From NCBI GenBank assembly GCA_037576195.1, contig CM075101.1, positions 11,966,001 through 12,030,000 of the forward strand: DNA of 64,000 nt, read 5' to 3'. Shown here piece by piece: positions 1-13,819 of the stretch. The stretch comes from Phytoseiulus persimilis (Eukaryota > Arthropoda > Arachnida > Mesostigmata > Phytoseiidae). Numbering within the stretch: position 1 is the first letter of the stretch; every line of letters begins with the position of its first letter. Under the pieces are notes generated by a model. That model did no database searches. It was not told the DNA's origin and was given only the letters and a program-made list of their open reading frames with translations. The position numbers were made by a program, and so were the translations under genes.

Positions 1-3000
1 ATTTTTTGCTGAGATGATGTGCTCTACAGTAGCTCTACGCGCAGCCTGACCGTGAAACGTGGTCAAAAGATGATATTGGAATCCTCCAGGAGTGAACTTA
101 TCTCGGGCTCTCCTTCAGGGAGGATTTCCATTCTGATTCACCTGAGCTCCCTAGCGCAAGGAGATTAGTGGGTGGAGCTCAGAATCAGTTACTTGAGTGA
201 CTCAATCGAGAAATCGATGTTTCCCACATATTCAGCCCTTACAAGGCGAGAGATGGGAACTCTGCAAACGCGTTCGAGATCCACAGGAGGTGAGGAGAAT
301 ATGCGAGAGTTGAGACTGGCCTCTTGACCATAGCTCTTAGCGAGAACAGACATTGATGGTTCATTGTGTGGATCACCATTGGTTCCCGTTTCTTCACGAA
401 TCCCTCCTCGAAAGCGTGATTCACGGGCCCATCGGTAGGGGATTGTTTCCAGCTCCAATTCCAAGGAAACGATCCGAAACTTTAGCTGGGACTGACGAAA
501 GATCTGGTTCTCTCAACATTCGACATCCACTTCTCCAGCTCCAAACGATGAAAGCTTTATCTGGAATCATGATCAGCCGGAAAGAGCGATCCGGTCCCCT
601 CCTCCGACCACCCCTAGATCCGCAACTCTTCCACAACCTCTTCATCGCCTCCTCACAATCGGCCGCGAGAGCTTGATGCTGATACCTTGTGAGAGTCCAG
701 GATTCCGACCATCCTCGATCGATAATCCGATGTCGAAACTTGGGGAGACGGTCTGAGTTTGAGCGTCCACAATGTTTCGTTTGATTTATGCACTCTGGTA
801 TCGTATTTTGCGCCAATGCTTCCCGTATCCTTCATTCTACGCAGTAGCTTCCACTGAAAAATCGACTTTGCGCAGACATGTTGTCGAAAATCGTTGGAGA
901 GGACAGAGTGCGACCGATGGTCACGCGGGAACATCATTCCCAGAAGCCCGAAACGAGCCGGACGAATCGAATTCTCCGGAAGCTCTCCTCAAGTTCCATC
1001 CCACTGGAGAAAAGAAAACGGACTGGGGCATTGAATTTCGGTGATCTAGGTAGGTACTGTCATTCGAGTGTTCTTTCCGACTTGTTCTGATCTGCTGAGT
1101 AGGGAGGAGCTCGTCAGAGGTCAAACTCCGACCCAGTAGTGCCAGGTTCTCCTCAGCACTGTTCCTCAATATCGAGCGCATTGCAGACAAGTTACGGAGT
1201 TTCTGTTTACGGAGGGCAGGGAAGGACGCTGCTTGTTGGATGGTGAACTGAATAGTTGTTCTGAAGATCGTCTCTCTGGTTGAAAAAAGACTGTGATCCT
1301 GTTCCGGGAGCAGGGATTCGGAAAAAGCGCCGAACCCGAGCTGATTCATTCACGCGTGCTGAGTGTGCTGAGTCACTCATCGGATAACCTGAGACTGAGT
1401 TGGCAGAGAGGACGTTCTCAGTCTGTTTTCGTTCTCAACAAGCGGAGAGTCTTATGTAGGATAAATGGAGATGGACACTAACGGTGCCTCGGTGCATCGA
1501 AGCGCGCGGAAATAGTCGATGAGTTCGAATATCCATAGCATTCTATACCTCTAGCCTGTACGCTGTTGGGCTCAGGACGATACTGGACAAAGTCTGCCGC
1601 CTTGCATGGGAACACGAGCGGAATCTAGCGGAGAAAATGGTTTCAAGTTGTCTCAAGGTGTTCTCATGTCCGCGAAGAGCGATCATTCGATCATGGAAAG
1701 CTCGAGGGGTCGGAACTACTCATGGCCCTCGAGGTTCTATCAAGTGGTGGACAGGTTGCGACCCACTAGAGCCGCTTCTTAGACATGGCCCTTGTTCATC
1801 TTTTTAATTCTCCGATCTTTTTGACGTGTTCCAGAGACATCACAGCTCAGAGACCTCGATAGCTCTTCCCACCTCGGGATTCGGACCGCATCCCCGAGCT
1901 TCCGATTAGCGGCTATGCAACAAATCCGGAGACGTTTCGGCTTCACAGAATCACAAGTCTGAGCTGACACATGTTCCGGAACTCGGGTCCGCTCCTCGGC
2001 TCGTAACTCCTGGTGAGCGCAATGAATTTTCTATCACCTAGATCAATTGGTGATGTCTCCGCCTGGACTTGATTTGAGTACCTCTTGACCCTCCCCCGCG
2101 CCGACCACGAAAAATAGCCCACGAATCGGAACTCCGAGCGGAATTAACGAAACTCTGATTCGAGGATCTCTTGGACCTCTCTGGGTCCCCGGGGGATGGC
2201 AAGCATCGATGAATCACAGTGCGAACTTTTGCGTTTGCGTTCCGCTGTGACCTCTGGCAATCTCGGCAACGAGTCTCTCGTTTTTCTCTCCGGCGTCGTT
2301 CTCTCCCCTGCTCGTTCTCTTTCCCGTCCCCACTCTTGCTGAGGAAATTTTGCTTCTTGGTCGTTTGCGAAGGAAAACAAAAATCGGAAACCGTTAGTGG
2401 CATTGGTCGTGGTGGTAGTGAAGAAGAAGGGAAAACGTTACTTCCTTGTGCGTTGAATAACTTGAACCCTCCTTCCGGTGGTGAACGAATCGCGAGTGGA
2501 GCAGAGGTTTTTCCCTCTTCGTTTTCTTAGGAAACGGTTTGCTCATTTTTCCTCGCTCCCGTCAACCGGCCGGAATCCTCGTCCTCGGATCAATATTCCC
2601 GTGCGTGGGGAAAAGGCCAATGACTCCGCTCGGCCTTCATTGCGTTTCGATGCAAGCCTTCAGTAGAGATCTCTGGAGCCCATCGCTCGAGATCTCCGTT
2701 CGAGGGTTCCGATCAGAGCCTGGGAGAGCTCGGAGGGCGCTGGCAAGGGTCTGAGGGGTGGGGGCGGAACGCGCGCTCAGGCCCACTGTGACCGGCAAAG
2801 TCGTGGAGTAATTTCCATAATGGTAGAGCGTTCAGTGGCTGCTGCGCTGCAAGTTTGTCCTTCATTCGAGAGAGAGGAAAAAAGCACTCGAAGATTTGGG
2901 ACGGCTTCCCGTCAACGCGGAAACTTCCTCTTCCTGATGCTGGCTGCGCAGGCGTCGCAAAGCGTCTGCAGTTTGTTTGAACACAGGAAACCTCTCACGC

Positions 3001-4507
3001 TAGTCGTGTTTACGACCCACGATTCTGGGAGAATGGGTTCTAGCTTACCGAGCGGACCCAATACATTTCCAGCCTCGATTGAGAATTCCTTAATCTCATC
3101 TTGCATCCACGTGGGTGAGTCTGTGGGGGAGCTTGATCGGGGTTGATTCAATACTCGGGCGGATTCAATCAGCTTCTCGACATGTTTAAAATTGGCATCC
3201 TGAGATGATGTTCGGTTCAGACTCCCGCAGCGACTCCCGAAGAGGAAAATCATCATGGGACCGACAGGGTTGCCTTGATTCCGATAGGCTTGCGAAGATG
3301 TGTTTTTTTTTTCTCCAAACTACTGCACAGATGGCTAGCAATTCTCTATTCGAAGCGCATTGCATGCATTAGGAGTCGGCGGATCATCAGTACGACTACA
3401 GTGGGGTATGCGCACCATTGGCACTTGCCGGAGCTCTGCCTACTGAGTAGACATACGAGTCTCTTTTCCAAAGCAACCCAGGAACAAGTTCCAATAGCTG
3501 TGGCGACTACGTGGAAACACTGGGACACGCGGTATTCAAATGCAGCGGCCTCTTAATCAGCCTGGAGCATATTATTGGTTGGATCGATTGAGCGTGGAAG
3601 CAGAGAATGGATTCCATTAGGGATGAGTGTGAGAAAACATCAAATCAGCTAGACTTCCCCGCTCAAAGTGAAACGTTGATAAACATTCTCTATGCAAAAG
3701 AATCCAACTGACCCTAAAGGTGTGAAATTAGTCGTTGGCCTGTGAGGATGGGAAGCAGCTGATCATACACATTGCAATGCATAGGCCAGCTGAGCCACAG
3801 GAGCTGGGGAGGAGGGAGTCAGAACTTCAGATTGAGAGAACTGATCTTCTAATTGAGCTGCTCATCATCTCTCCGTCGAGGACACGTTAACTTCCGCTTC
3901 CTCAACGGATGGAACAGGCGAGTCGTCTGCTGTAGGAAAAGCTCAGAGGGAACGGATCGGGTTTTTCTCCTGGGGATGACGGTTTCCCTTCCGAAAACTT
4001 GTTCTCATGGCGAGATCTTCGCAACTAGTTCCGTATCGTGGTGTGGTCTGGATTCTCTTTTCGGGAGCCCCGAACGCCCCCTATGGCGATCAACGAACCC
4101 ACCTTATACTCAGGCAGGGCATGCGGATTCATGACGGAGCTCAGCCGCTTGCTGGGAACATCGAGACGATGCTCGGCGAAAACAGCATGGACGTTAACCA
4201 ATACGAGTGGGAATCACATTTTTTGTGCCTAGGTTTCGCTGCTCCCCCTTCTAGCTCGGCGGGCGATTCACTCATCGGTGCCGTCAAATATCCAACATCG
4301 CTCTACGCCTACAGTGGGACGGGGCGGCTGCAGCGACGGATGCAGCAACGTTGTCGGCAGGAAAGGCAGCGGGCTCGACGTGGGGCGGGCAAATTGCAGA
4401 AGGCCTTCATCTGAAGTGGCCGTGCTCCCTCCCGATGGGAACAATCCATCTCCGATGGGACCTTTTGAAAGGCCTTCTTCTTTTTCTATCTGGTGCCTCC
4501 GTTGGCC

Positions 4508-4555
4508 GCTCGACCGACCCACCGTCCGAGCGACCGACCCACCGACCGTCCGTTC
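4508..4555. repeat. GACC-rich short tandem repeat
   Basis: A roughly 20-base unit containing CGACCGACCCACCG occurs twice in tandem, with further GACC copies after it. A purer run of the same GACC unit lies at 12,286-12,303. Both are low-complexity sequence and create spurious Arg/Pro/Thr-rich open frames on either strand. Confidence 0.7.
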
Positions 4556-5598
4556 GGCCGGTTCCTCCCATTGTCCGTTGCTCCATTCGTTTCAGCCCGT
4601 TCCTATAGCTTGCTGGTTTGTTCGCTTTTCGACACTTTCCACCAAACCTCCACAAGGTTTGTGGATGGCGATTAATGTGATCCCGACAACAAGCGTCGGC
4701 AGCGCCTGCGGGACGTCAGGGTTCACTTCGCGCTGTCTGAAAAAAAAAAATCCGTGGGGCTCGGCATCGACGTTTCGCGAGACTATTTGTCGACGCCAAC
4801 ACTGCGGCCTCCCGGAGTGTTGGAGTTGTTGGCGTTCACAAAAGAAACGATATCGTTTTGAATAGATCTAACCGAGTGTGACGCCCTTGTAGCCATCGGA
4901 CATAGTTACCAACAGTGTCCTCGCGTGCCTATTGGAGCGTCGAGGCGCGTCTTCCAGTGCTCCTTGGCAAACGGTGCTTTCATAACTCGTATTGGACACT
5001 CTCTTCTTGCGCAAACCGCGTCGTTGACGTCTCCGATATCCGTGCCCACCGAGGCCGCGATCCATTCATGTAGGGACAGTCGTCGGGTGGAATCGACCGG
5101 AATCTAGATACACCGAATATGTCCACCACATGTCACGTGATCCGAGGGAGTAGATCAGGTGCGGGTTCGAACCTTCACGGTCAACCTATGAGCTGCGACG
5201 CAGATGTGCGGCATCATTCGAATGCAAACGTGTGGGCACACCTTTGTATGACCGCACGTTTTGCGAGGGATCGGCCCCGAGAGCGAGAAGCATGCCCTGT
5301 CCGCGCGAGGCTTAGCGAGATGCCAACGCACGCTCTGATCCGCTCTAATTACGGAGTCAATGAATCTTGTTGAGCCAGCCGCGCCTGACGTTCAGTCCCT
5401 ATGGGACTCAGGGACTTTTTTTGCGCGAGTCAGGCGCATGCGAACGGATCATGTTTCTTCACAGGGTTTTTTCCCTCCACGGAATCGATATTGTGAACGA
5501 CCTTGAGCCACGGCAACAGGCTATGCAATGTCGCTCGACAAATGAATGGTAAAGGCTTCGAGAACCTGTTGTCGATGCGGAGGAGACAAGAAACAGCG

Positions 5599-5618
5599 GG
5601 AGAGAGAGAGGGAGAGAG
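5599..5618. repeat. GA-rich microsatellite
   Basis: An imperfect run of GA dinucleotides (GGGAGAGAGAGAGGGAGAGA-like). It is a simple repeat with no gene attached. Confidence 0.7.
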
Positions 5619-8600
5619 TTCGTCGGAGGTTGAATCTTCGAGAAAACGCATTTTCGCTTCTTTCCTTGTCGTTCATGCAGCAGCGGCGGCATCGATGCTG
5701 GGGGCGCGCAGCACGTCTCGGCATATAAATGTCACGTTTTGACGTACAACGCTCATATCGTATAAACCCGTATTGCGAGCCTCCGTTCGGTTTGACAGCC
5801 AAGCGAGCTCGTCAGACGTTTGAATGAGAACGGGAGTTATTATAATGTTGATGAATTCTCTGGCTCCCACATAAAAAATGGTCACGAACTTCGAAACGAG
5901 AGAGATGGATTGTTGGTCGGATGGAGTGACATATGGATGGAAGAGGTGGAAGAACGACGAACGAACATTAACGAGGAAAGCTTTTCTGAGGACGCAAGTC
6001 GCAAGGACAACATCGCTGCCGTTCCATTCTGGCGCATGCGGTGGTGGGGGCTCCCATTGTGCCACGCTCCAAGGAAGAAGGAAGGAAAGAGACAGGCCAG
6101 ACTCGTCTACGGCAGGGACTCTCGGCTCTGATGGATGAATGCACGCTCGCACGCCTTTTTGCTTGCTCGCTTGCTTACTTTCTGTCTCTCACTTCCCCTT
6201 AATAACTTCTCACGCCGCCAGACACTTTCGTCCGTTCACCGCGCGGACTATCGTCTGAAGGGAGCGACTCTTTGCGAAACAATGTCGTTAAGCCCGGTGG
6301 AGAGTGACATACGAGCCTGTTTCCCGTGGAAACGTGTCGAGGGTGTGTATCATGTAACCTTGCGAGGGCGGCATCTCGGAGATGCTCCATCGAAAGGTCC
6401 CGCTTCCACCAGTCGCGCTTTACTACGAAGCTACTTGAAGCCGACTCGGTCCACAGATGAAGTCCTGAGCTTCGGAGGTTGTTCCTCTCGAACGAAGCCG
6501 AGACGATCATTCCTCGGTTCCGGTCCGGAATGAGCGCCTGCTCGGATTTGTCGCCGCCCGCATGTTTAGAGTCTGAGCTTTCCGATCGGTTCGGCACACA
6601 TCAGAGGAAAGCGAAGCATGTTTAGCGTAAGCCTCAGAGCGACGAATGAAGCCCTGCTGATTCGTACCGATATAGATATCTGATCTGATCTGTACTTAAA
6701 GGCTTCCGAGTGATGACGTTTTCAGACGCTGTTCGGTCACGAATAGTTCATCGGAGATCACAGATGAGACCACACGCCGAACTTGTCTCGTGATGACAAA
6801 GTTCCTCCGTTCCACAATTCCGCGTGCTATTCCAGAGCTAAAACACATGCGCGAGAGCAGATGTCTGTTCCAACGTGAAGTCCCCGGGAACCAACAGCCA
6901 CGGAGCTGACGCTAGCAGAGTATCTTATTTGTGTTTACTCTAGTTGAAGTGGTGGACGCGGCAAAGCTTGCGGATCTAACCGCAACGCCGGAGTAACTGA
7001 GCTGTGGAAAGCGAGTAAGAACAACATTGAATTAGCTTAACGAGCCGTTGCGTGTCCGGCGGTCAACGCAACACAAGCGATAACATCAACGTCAACAGCA
7101 TCAGAGCCTCGAAGTCTTAAGGCGTTGAGTGGACCGATCATCAAACTGGAGTATAGAAGCGCGCCACAAGAAGAACGGCACATTCTCGTACACGCTGTAA
7201 TTTTCCCGAATTCCCTCCGTATTACGAGGGGAAAAATTTCAGGATTTCCAACTGACACACAGGCGAGGGGGCATCGTGAACGATTCTGCAGCTTCTTATT
7301 GAAACATGGAACCGAGTACGATCCCGAGAAGCTGATTCTGGATTATTCATCAGATTGCAGTGTCCAACCATGGGACGTCGTGCTGAGTGAAATCTCATAT
7401 GTTCCTTTATTCATAGTGAGACGATGTTCGCAATGCGCAGGTCAGCCCTTCAACTGGTAGTCGGTTGGCGATGCTGTGCCTCCATTTCCTTACTTGAGAG
7501 CCGTGAGTCATTTCAGATTTTCAGAAGCTTCACGAGCTGGATGAACCTCAGCGAAAACCTCGAAACTTACCCCTCTTACGCTCCCGAAAAGGTTGGTAAA
7601 TATCTCGATGGTTGTCGCATTCGTAATGACCGCATGATCTCGCACTCGCAGACTCCTGGCTATCGATCGCCAGGTGACAAAATTATTCCACACCGGAGAA
7701 GCTCAAGCAGCATCTTCAAAGGCTCGCCAGGAATCAGAGCCGAGTGTCCTAGACGAGGAACAGCACAACAGACCGTTGGGGAGGACTCGTGCGCGAGCGG
7801 TCTGATTGTGATGACTCCGTCATCTCAATCACCACAAAGGACGGATATCTACGCACAGACGGACTGTTCGCATCCCATGCATCTCCTTCACTGGGCTAGC
7901 GCCTGATGATGTGCTCATTCGCAGTGTCCGGCTCAAACCAATAACTAGCCAAGGAGCGGTTTCGTCATTCTGGAGCTCGGGACTCTTGCTATCCGGTTCA
8001 GTCGGCTGAGATGTCTCATGGATAGGGATGACTGCAAGCGTGTGACTCATGATGAATGATGCTGCCTCGCGTATCACATACCGTTCTCAGAGCCATACAT
8101 TCGCGAAAGCCATCCGGTAACGCAGGATTCCGAAGACTCTGCTCGCTGTGCTGGGGAGATAGGGCTTATCGCTCTATTTTTCCCAAGGAGATCAACGAGT
8201 CGCGCCGTTCTGGAGAGGACGATGGATCCGAATTTTGGACATTCTGCATCCCGTAACAGCAATCACGAGTGTTGGAGCATAAGTTTCCGTGAAGGTTTTG
8301 CCAAGAGCACAGTTGGACATACTGAAGCTCTAACGATTCATACACAGGATCACGGGCAAAAATAACCTGGAGCGTTGAGCTCCTCAGATCGCGGCGGCTC
8401 CGTTTCGACTAGGAATGGCGAAGAATCACGGTCGTTTACCATCAAGTGGAGGGAAATAAACCCGATCGCGTACGATCCCGCTCATTGTCGGCCGTCGAGA
8501 ACGTAGCCCTCAGCTGATTGAAGAAGATGTCGAGGTCATGCGGCTCTATGTCTGACATGGGAACGGCGCGTGGAAGCCTTCGACTGCTTTGAGAGCCATG

Positions 8601-11600
8601 GACTCGGCTGTGCGAGTAACGGTACCGCCGGGAACACATTATATTATGCAGGAAACACTTGTGCATATATTCACAGTGGCCTGCTTCTGGGTATGACGTA
8701 TTTTTTTCCTTCCCTCGCAATGGCTTCAATGCGTTCTGCTGCGAGGAGAGCCGACAATGAATTCGTTTTGATCTCGTCATCGCATCATGACGCCGCGCGT
8801 TTGACAGTCGCATCCCGAATGCCGCCTTAGACCCACAGTTTGGATCATGCGAAAGGGGAAAAAATCTCACCGAACGCTGTCCGCCGTCTCGAAATCTGGC
8901 GCAGTCGCTAGTTCGCGACGAAGGCGCCGTGGTTTCAAGAACGAATTGCGAGCAATCACAATCCACAGCTTGGCCTCCCCGAAGGTCAGAGTCCGCTCGT
9001 CTCTGTCGAGATCGATGGGATTCGGCCTCGTTCTCCACCTGCCCTCGACGGTATGTCGGTGGTTGCCTCTTATGGTTCATGTATTTGTTTCTCCACGTTC
9101 CACCCACTCGACCGTGTGCGGGGAGTACACCGGTAACTTGCGGCCACGGGATGGGGATGCTAAGGGGAAACGCGCGGGGAGGACAGCCTGGCGAACTCGG
9201 ATCCTGGTGCGGCTGGCCAGCAACAGGACATTAAGGAAGCCTTCTCGCTGTGTTGATCGCCTGCCACATTAGAGATGATTAATTACCGCTGCTGTTGCTA
9301 CTACACTAGCGCTGGCACCAGGCGCAGCGGTAGCACCGAGAATACGTTTATTGTTAATATGCTCTAGTCTAGGGCTTCTGCCGGTGCCAACAGCGGCACA
9401 CACACCGCAGCTGGATAAATGCCTGACGACACGTTTGTTTCACAAGCGAGCTTGTTACTAATGGTTCTCTACCTGGCATGTTCTTATGCGACTTTCTCAC
9501 TCTATCCGTCAATCTCGTCCTGCCGTTTTTTGCGTCGAATGAATTCATTTTCATGAACTCAAGTGTTACCCCATGAACCCGAAGCCAATGACGGCGGGAA
9601 ACGTCTGGTTGAGAGAAGAGGAAGCGGGGAATTCCGGCCCTGCGGGGTGGAAATCGTCCATTCATCATCTTTGGTGATGATAGACGTTCGTCGGGGTGGA
9701 AAGAGCGAAGAGTATGTCGAGGAGGTCTTCCGCCGGAACGGGTCGGGGCAACACGGAAACACGAAACTTTCAAAGCAGAGATTTTTCTACGAATCACATC
9801 ATTCTGTCCAAGCGAGAGTTCAAGTCATTTAAACTTTCGGCGAATGCTTCTCTCCCTGCCGCTGGGATGCAGGGCCCTGAACCGTGGAGAGAATCCGTTT
9901 GATCCTACATTCTGAGAAGCTACTTCTCGACGAATCCGTCGAATACATGACTATCTAGAATCCGATTTTCTCTTCCCTGGAGCGTGGGGCGACTCGACGG
10001 ACGGAGCAATTTATCACTGTCCGCAGTTGGGTTACGTCCCCCACATGAAATAGTGTCCATGTCTTGCTGCGAAGAGTGAGCCAACTTCTCCTGAACGCAT
10101 TGAAGAGTGGCGCAGGGCTGACCGTTGACTCTGGAGATATCGATCCTGCAACGATACTCGGAGGGCACGTTTGGTGTCTCGATCCATTGCAGCCGCGCTC
10201 GGAAGACCTCGTCGGGTGCTCAGTTGAACGAATGACTCCAATGATGAGTGTTCGGGACGGGCCGAGGGCGCCATCGTTCGTGAGGGTTGCTTCCTTCCGT
10301 CCCAGTTTCGGTCATGAAAGTTCGCAAAGGTGATCCTAGGAATAAGCTCCTGGCCCCGAATCATCAGCGCTACCTCATTTTCGCATTTTGCTTCCCCCTT
10401 CAATTAGGGCCGCTTATTGTATCTGAGGCTCTCTAGAACGAGCTGACGAGGAAGATTTGGATGTTCTGGCCAGGTTGCATCGCTTCGCCTGTGCGGCGCA
10501 TCGCTCAAAAACATGAAGCTCGATGAATCGTGAGGCGAGGTATAATGTCGACGGCTTCTCAAAGGAAGAAAGGGAATGAAGAACTTGGGATGATGATGAG
10601 AATCAATCCCGAATTTCGGCGAAAGGTCCGTTCTTGTCAAACAAATCGAGATTACTGGCGACTTATTTCGTGGTTTGCATGATTGGGGAGCGGCGATTAG
10701 ACAGACAAGTGCGAAAAGCAGAAGAAGAATTCGAAATTGGCGTTGCTCGCCATTGCCGCAATCCCGAGTATTCCTGAGCGGCGTTCCCACACCACAGCAC
10801 ACTGTCGGCAAATGAGGTTCGTGGGGAGTACTACCTCCCGGAAACAAGATTTCACCCGTACCCTTCTATTCTGAATTCGCGGATGTTCATCTTCCCCTTG
10901 GCGGAGTCCTTCTCCGTGGCTCGGGGGAATTCATCAGAGCGCAAAGCTGGGTCTAATGGCGAACGCTCCACGAAACATATATCGGAAACATGAGGCGGAA
11001 GATTGTAATGACGAGACTCGCTTCCCTGCCATTTGCTGAGCAGCTCCAGTATTAGGTAATCATAGCTCTCCAATCTTCCGGGGAAAAGGGGTTCCTCGGC
11101 AACTTATTCTTCCCGTTACTACACGAGGACAGAGCATTACGGCAACGTTCCGAACAGCGTTGAGGATTATTTCTATGCCCAAGTTTCGAGCGTCGTAGCG
11201 GCTCGATCTCAAATAATGGAAGAAATTTAGTCGTAGCCAGATCCGTTCGAACACGACGGCATGTCGTTCCGTCTCGAAGTGTATTTGGGTTGGTGAGCCG
11301 ATCAGCAATGGGAGGCGGCATGTGAGCCGGATAACTCATTGAGCGACCATTTTCGGAGTCATTCCGTCTGAGAGTGAACCTTCCGAATTTGAGATTCAAG
11401 GCCGCGCTCGGCTCCCACTCTCAGAATGGATGCCTCGGCTCCAAGAGGCGTTGATTGGGTCGAATGAATCTATCTCGATCCTTCGAGTCGAAAGGGCAGC
11501 TGGCCATCAGTTGGAGTTGGCGGCGATACACTTCGATTTATTCGTCTCGTAGATTAGAACTCCGCCGTCTCGTCGACTCCTTATCGGCGAGTAGAGATCG

Positions 11601-12285
11601 CACAGTGCGAGAGCTTTTGGCCAACACTCTCAAGTCTTATCTTCTTCCAGGCTTCCGATTTGGTGTGCCTCGCGTTCGTCCTCGCCCCCCGCGAAGCTTG
11701 TTCCCGCTCGCATTTTCAAGCTGCGATCCTAAACACCACTGGAAGTACCCTCAAACGGTTTGTAATTGTTTTCAAGGCGCTCAATTTCCCGGAATTCGCG
11801 CTCCGGTTCCGATTCTCTCAACGATGCCAGGAACATTCCAATCAGACTTGTACATGCTTCCGATCTGAAGAACGTAGCATCCCGATGTGAAGAGATATAC
11901 CTCCGATCCGAAACCTCGGAAGCCTCGGCAACATCCTCCATCTGATACTTGTTCGAGCTTCAAACACCGCGGCCGATTCTGGAGTAGACATGGGTGCGCA
12001 ACTGATAACTCGGCTGCATAGGATGGCTGCCAAAGGTTGGAAGAAATTGAGCCACGGAATGAGACACAGGGACGTTGATAGGTCTCAAGCGACGGTTGAC
12101 GTGGGGTACCATACGTCGCTCCGCAGACATCGGAGACACGTCTAAAGCAGCACTGCATACTGATTGGCGATCATGTACTCCAGGCCGTTCTCCTATGTTT
12201 CTCTCAGGAAGTTCATTACGAGAGCTGTGCTCCTGCTAACTGACGCAGCTCTTGGTCCGCCTGCCAACAGGGGTAACCAACGACT

Positions 12286-12303
12286 CGACCGACCGACCGA
12301 CCG
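12286..12303. repeat. (GACC)n microsatellite
   Basis: About four and a half copies of GACC in tandem. This is the same unit as the repeat near 4.5 kb. Confidence 0.75.
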
Positions 12304-13801
12304 GGCGGCAACCAGCCAACCATAGAACACCAACCAAAGAGCCGACCTCACAGAGGTCACGCAGTTGTGTGTCACATAAAAAAGGGATGACATCCATTGT
12401 TTCCTTGTTGTAAATGGTGGCTTTGATATCGAGCCCGGGGTCATCTTTGTAGTCGTCGTCGTTGCCGTTCTCCGTCTGGCCGTTGTTGGAGCTAAAACCT
12501 TACTCGCTCCTTCGACCATTGTGTATCCTCGCAGACATCGCTGTTGAGATTCTGGGACGTGGACATCAGAGCCCGAACATCAATCCCCATGGGAATCATG
12601 GGACGATCAATGTATGATTCCTGAAAGTACCATACCATGAGTATGATCCTACAACGATGATATATCATCTCCAGGTGAGGTGAATGTAGCTCTGATGTTG
12701 ATTGAATTCGAGAGGGATGAAGAACATGGAATCTGCTAGGGGACGGGGATTTCAACGGACGCTTTAAGAATGGAGTGAGGAACCCGCGGATTGAGGTAGG
12801 GGCGGATTTCCTAAGGCCTCACGACGGTTTCATCTCAGGGACGGAGTACCATCCGTGATATCCGTGATATGTAGGAGAATCTCGGCAATCATTTCGGGCC
12901 GATGACAGTTTCGGACTGACGCGATCCTTGTTGGTCACCCAACGGCGTCTCGGCTCCAGCTAACAATAGTTTTGTGGTGGTTTATCCGCAGATCATGAGG
13001 GTGTGTGATAAGAAGATTGGAAACCACTGGTCCGTTGAGGAACTCTGATAGCGGAAAGATCCCCATCCGATGCCACTGCATACTCTGCTAGACACTCGTT
13101 CGAGCCAACGCACTCAGCCATAGTCATACATACTGCAGGGCGAGGAGCTGCCCACCCGCTCGCTAACCCGTATATCTTTCGATCAGCTCGACTGCGGGTC
13201 GCTTCATCCTCGGGGATACTAAGTATCCCGCGTTGGAAGCCTCAATGCTGATAACGAGGCGCAGAACTCGCTCGATTCGTGAGACGGGTGCGTTCGTTCA
13301 TTCTCGCTCCGTTACGGTCCTCGATGATGGCTGCTCGTTTTCCCTTGAATTTTCCTTTCCTGGCTATTGAAGGACAGAGAACTTGAACGGGTCGGGCGTC
13401 CAATGAATCTTCCAGAGCTGCTGAGCTCGGCTTTACATCCGCCTGGATCTCTAGCCGAGGGTAAACGACTGATTGGGTGACGCCTGCCAGATTTCATCTG
13501 CGGTGGAAACCTTCGCCCCTGCATTCGAAGTCTCCGGATTGTCCCAACAAAGCACGGGCACGAGCGAAGTTTCCTTTTCACCGCGCAACTTTTCTGAAAG
13601 TCATCAGATAAGCCTCCTTTCTGGTTGCGTCGTATCGCAACGTCCATCCGCTGCTGCCGAGGAGCCAGCCGGTCAGCAAGCCAGCCGCTGGGCAAGCACG
13701 CGGCCTTGAATCTGAATACGGTCGGTCTCGCTTGGGAACAATGGAAGACTGCAAACAAAAAACTCCGCGTTCCCCGTTAAGCTTGTTATAATATGATTGT
13801 G

Positions 13802-13819
13802 ATTATTATTATTATTATT
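13802..13819. repeat. (ATT)6 microsatellite
   Basis: Six perfect tandem copies of ATT, flanked by AT-rich sequence. Confidence 0.9.

Noticed and set aside
5160-5185. GGTTCGAACC resembling a tRNA T-arm
   Set aside because: The flanks do not form a 5-bp T stem or an acceptor stem, and no anticodon or D arm can be placed upstream.
8442-9107. 221-codon open frame on the minus strand
   Set aside because: Its composition is Arg/Ser-rich and irregular, there is no motif or splice context, and other frames overlap it. It fits chance.
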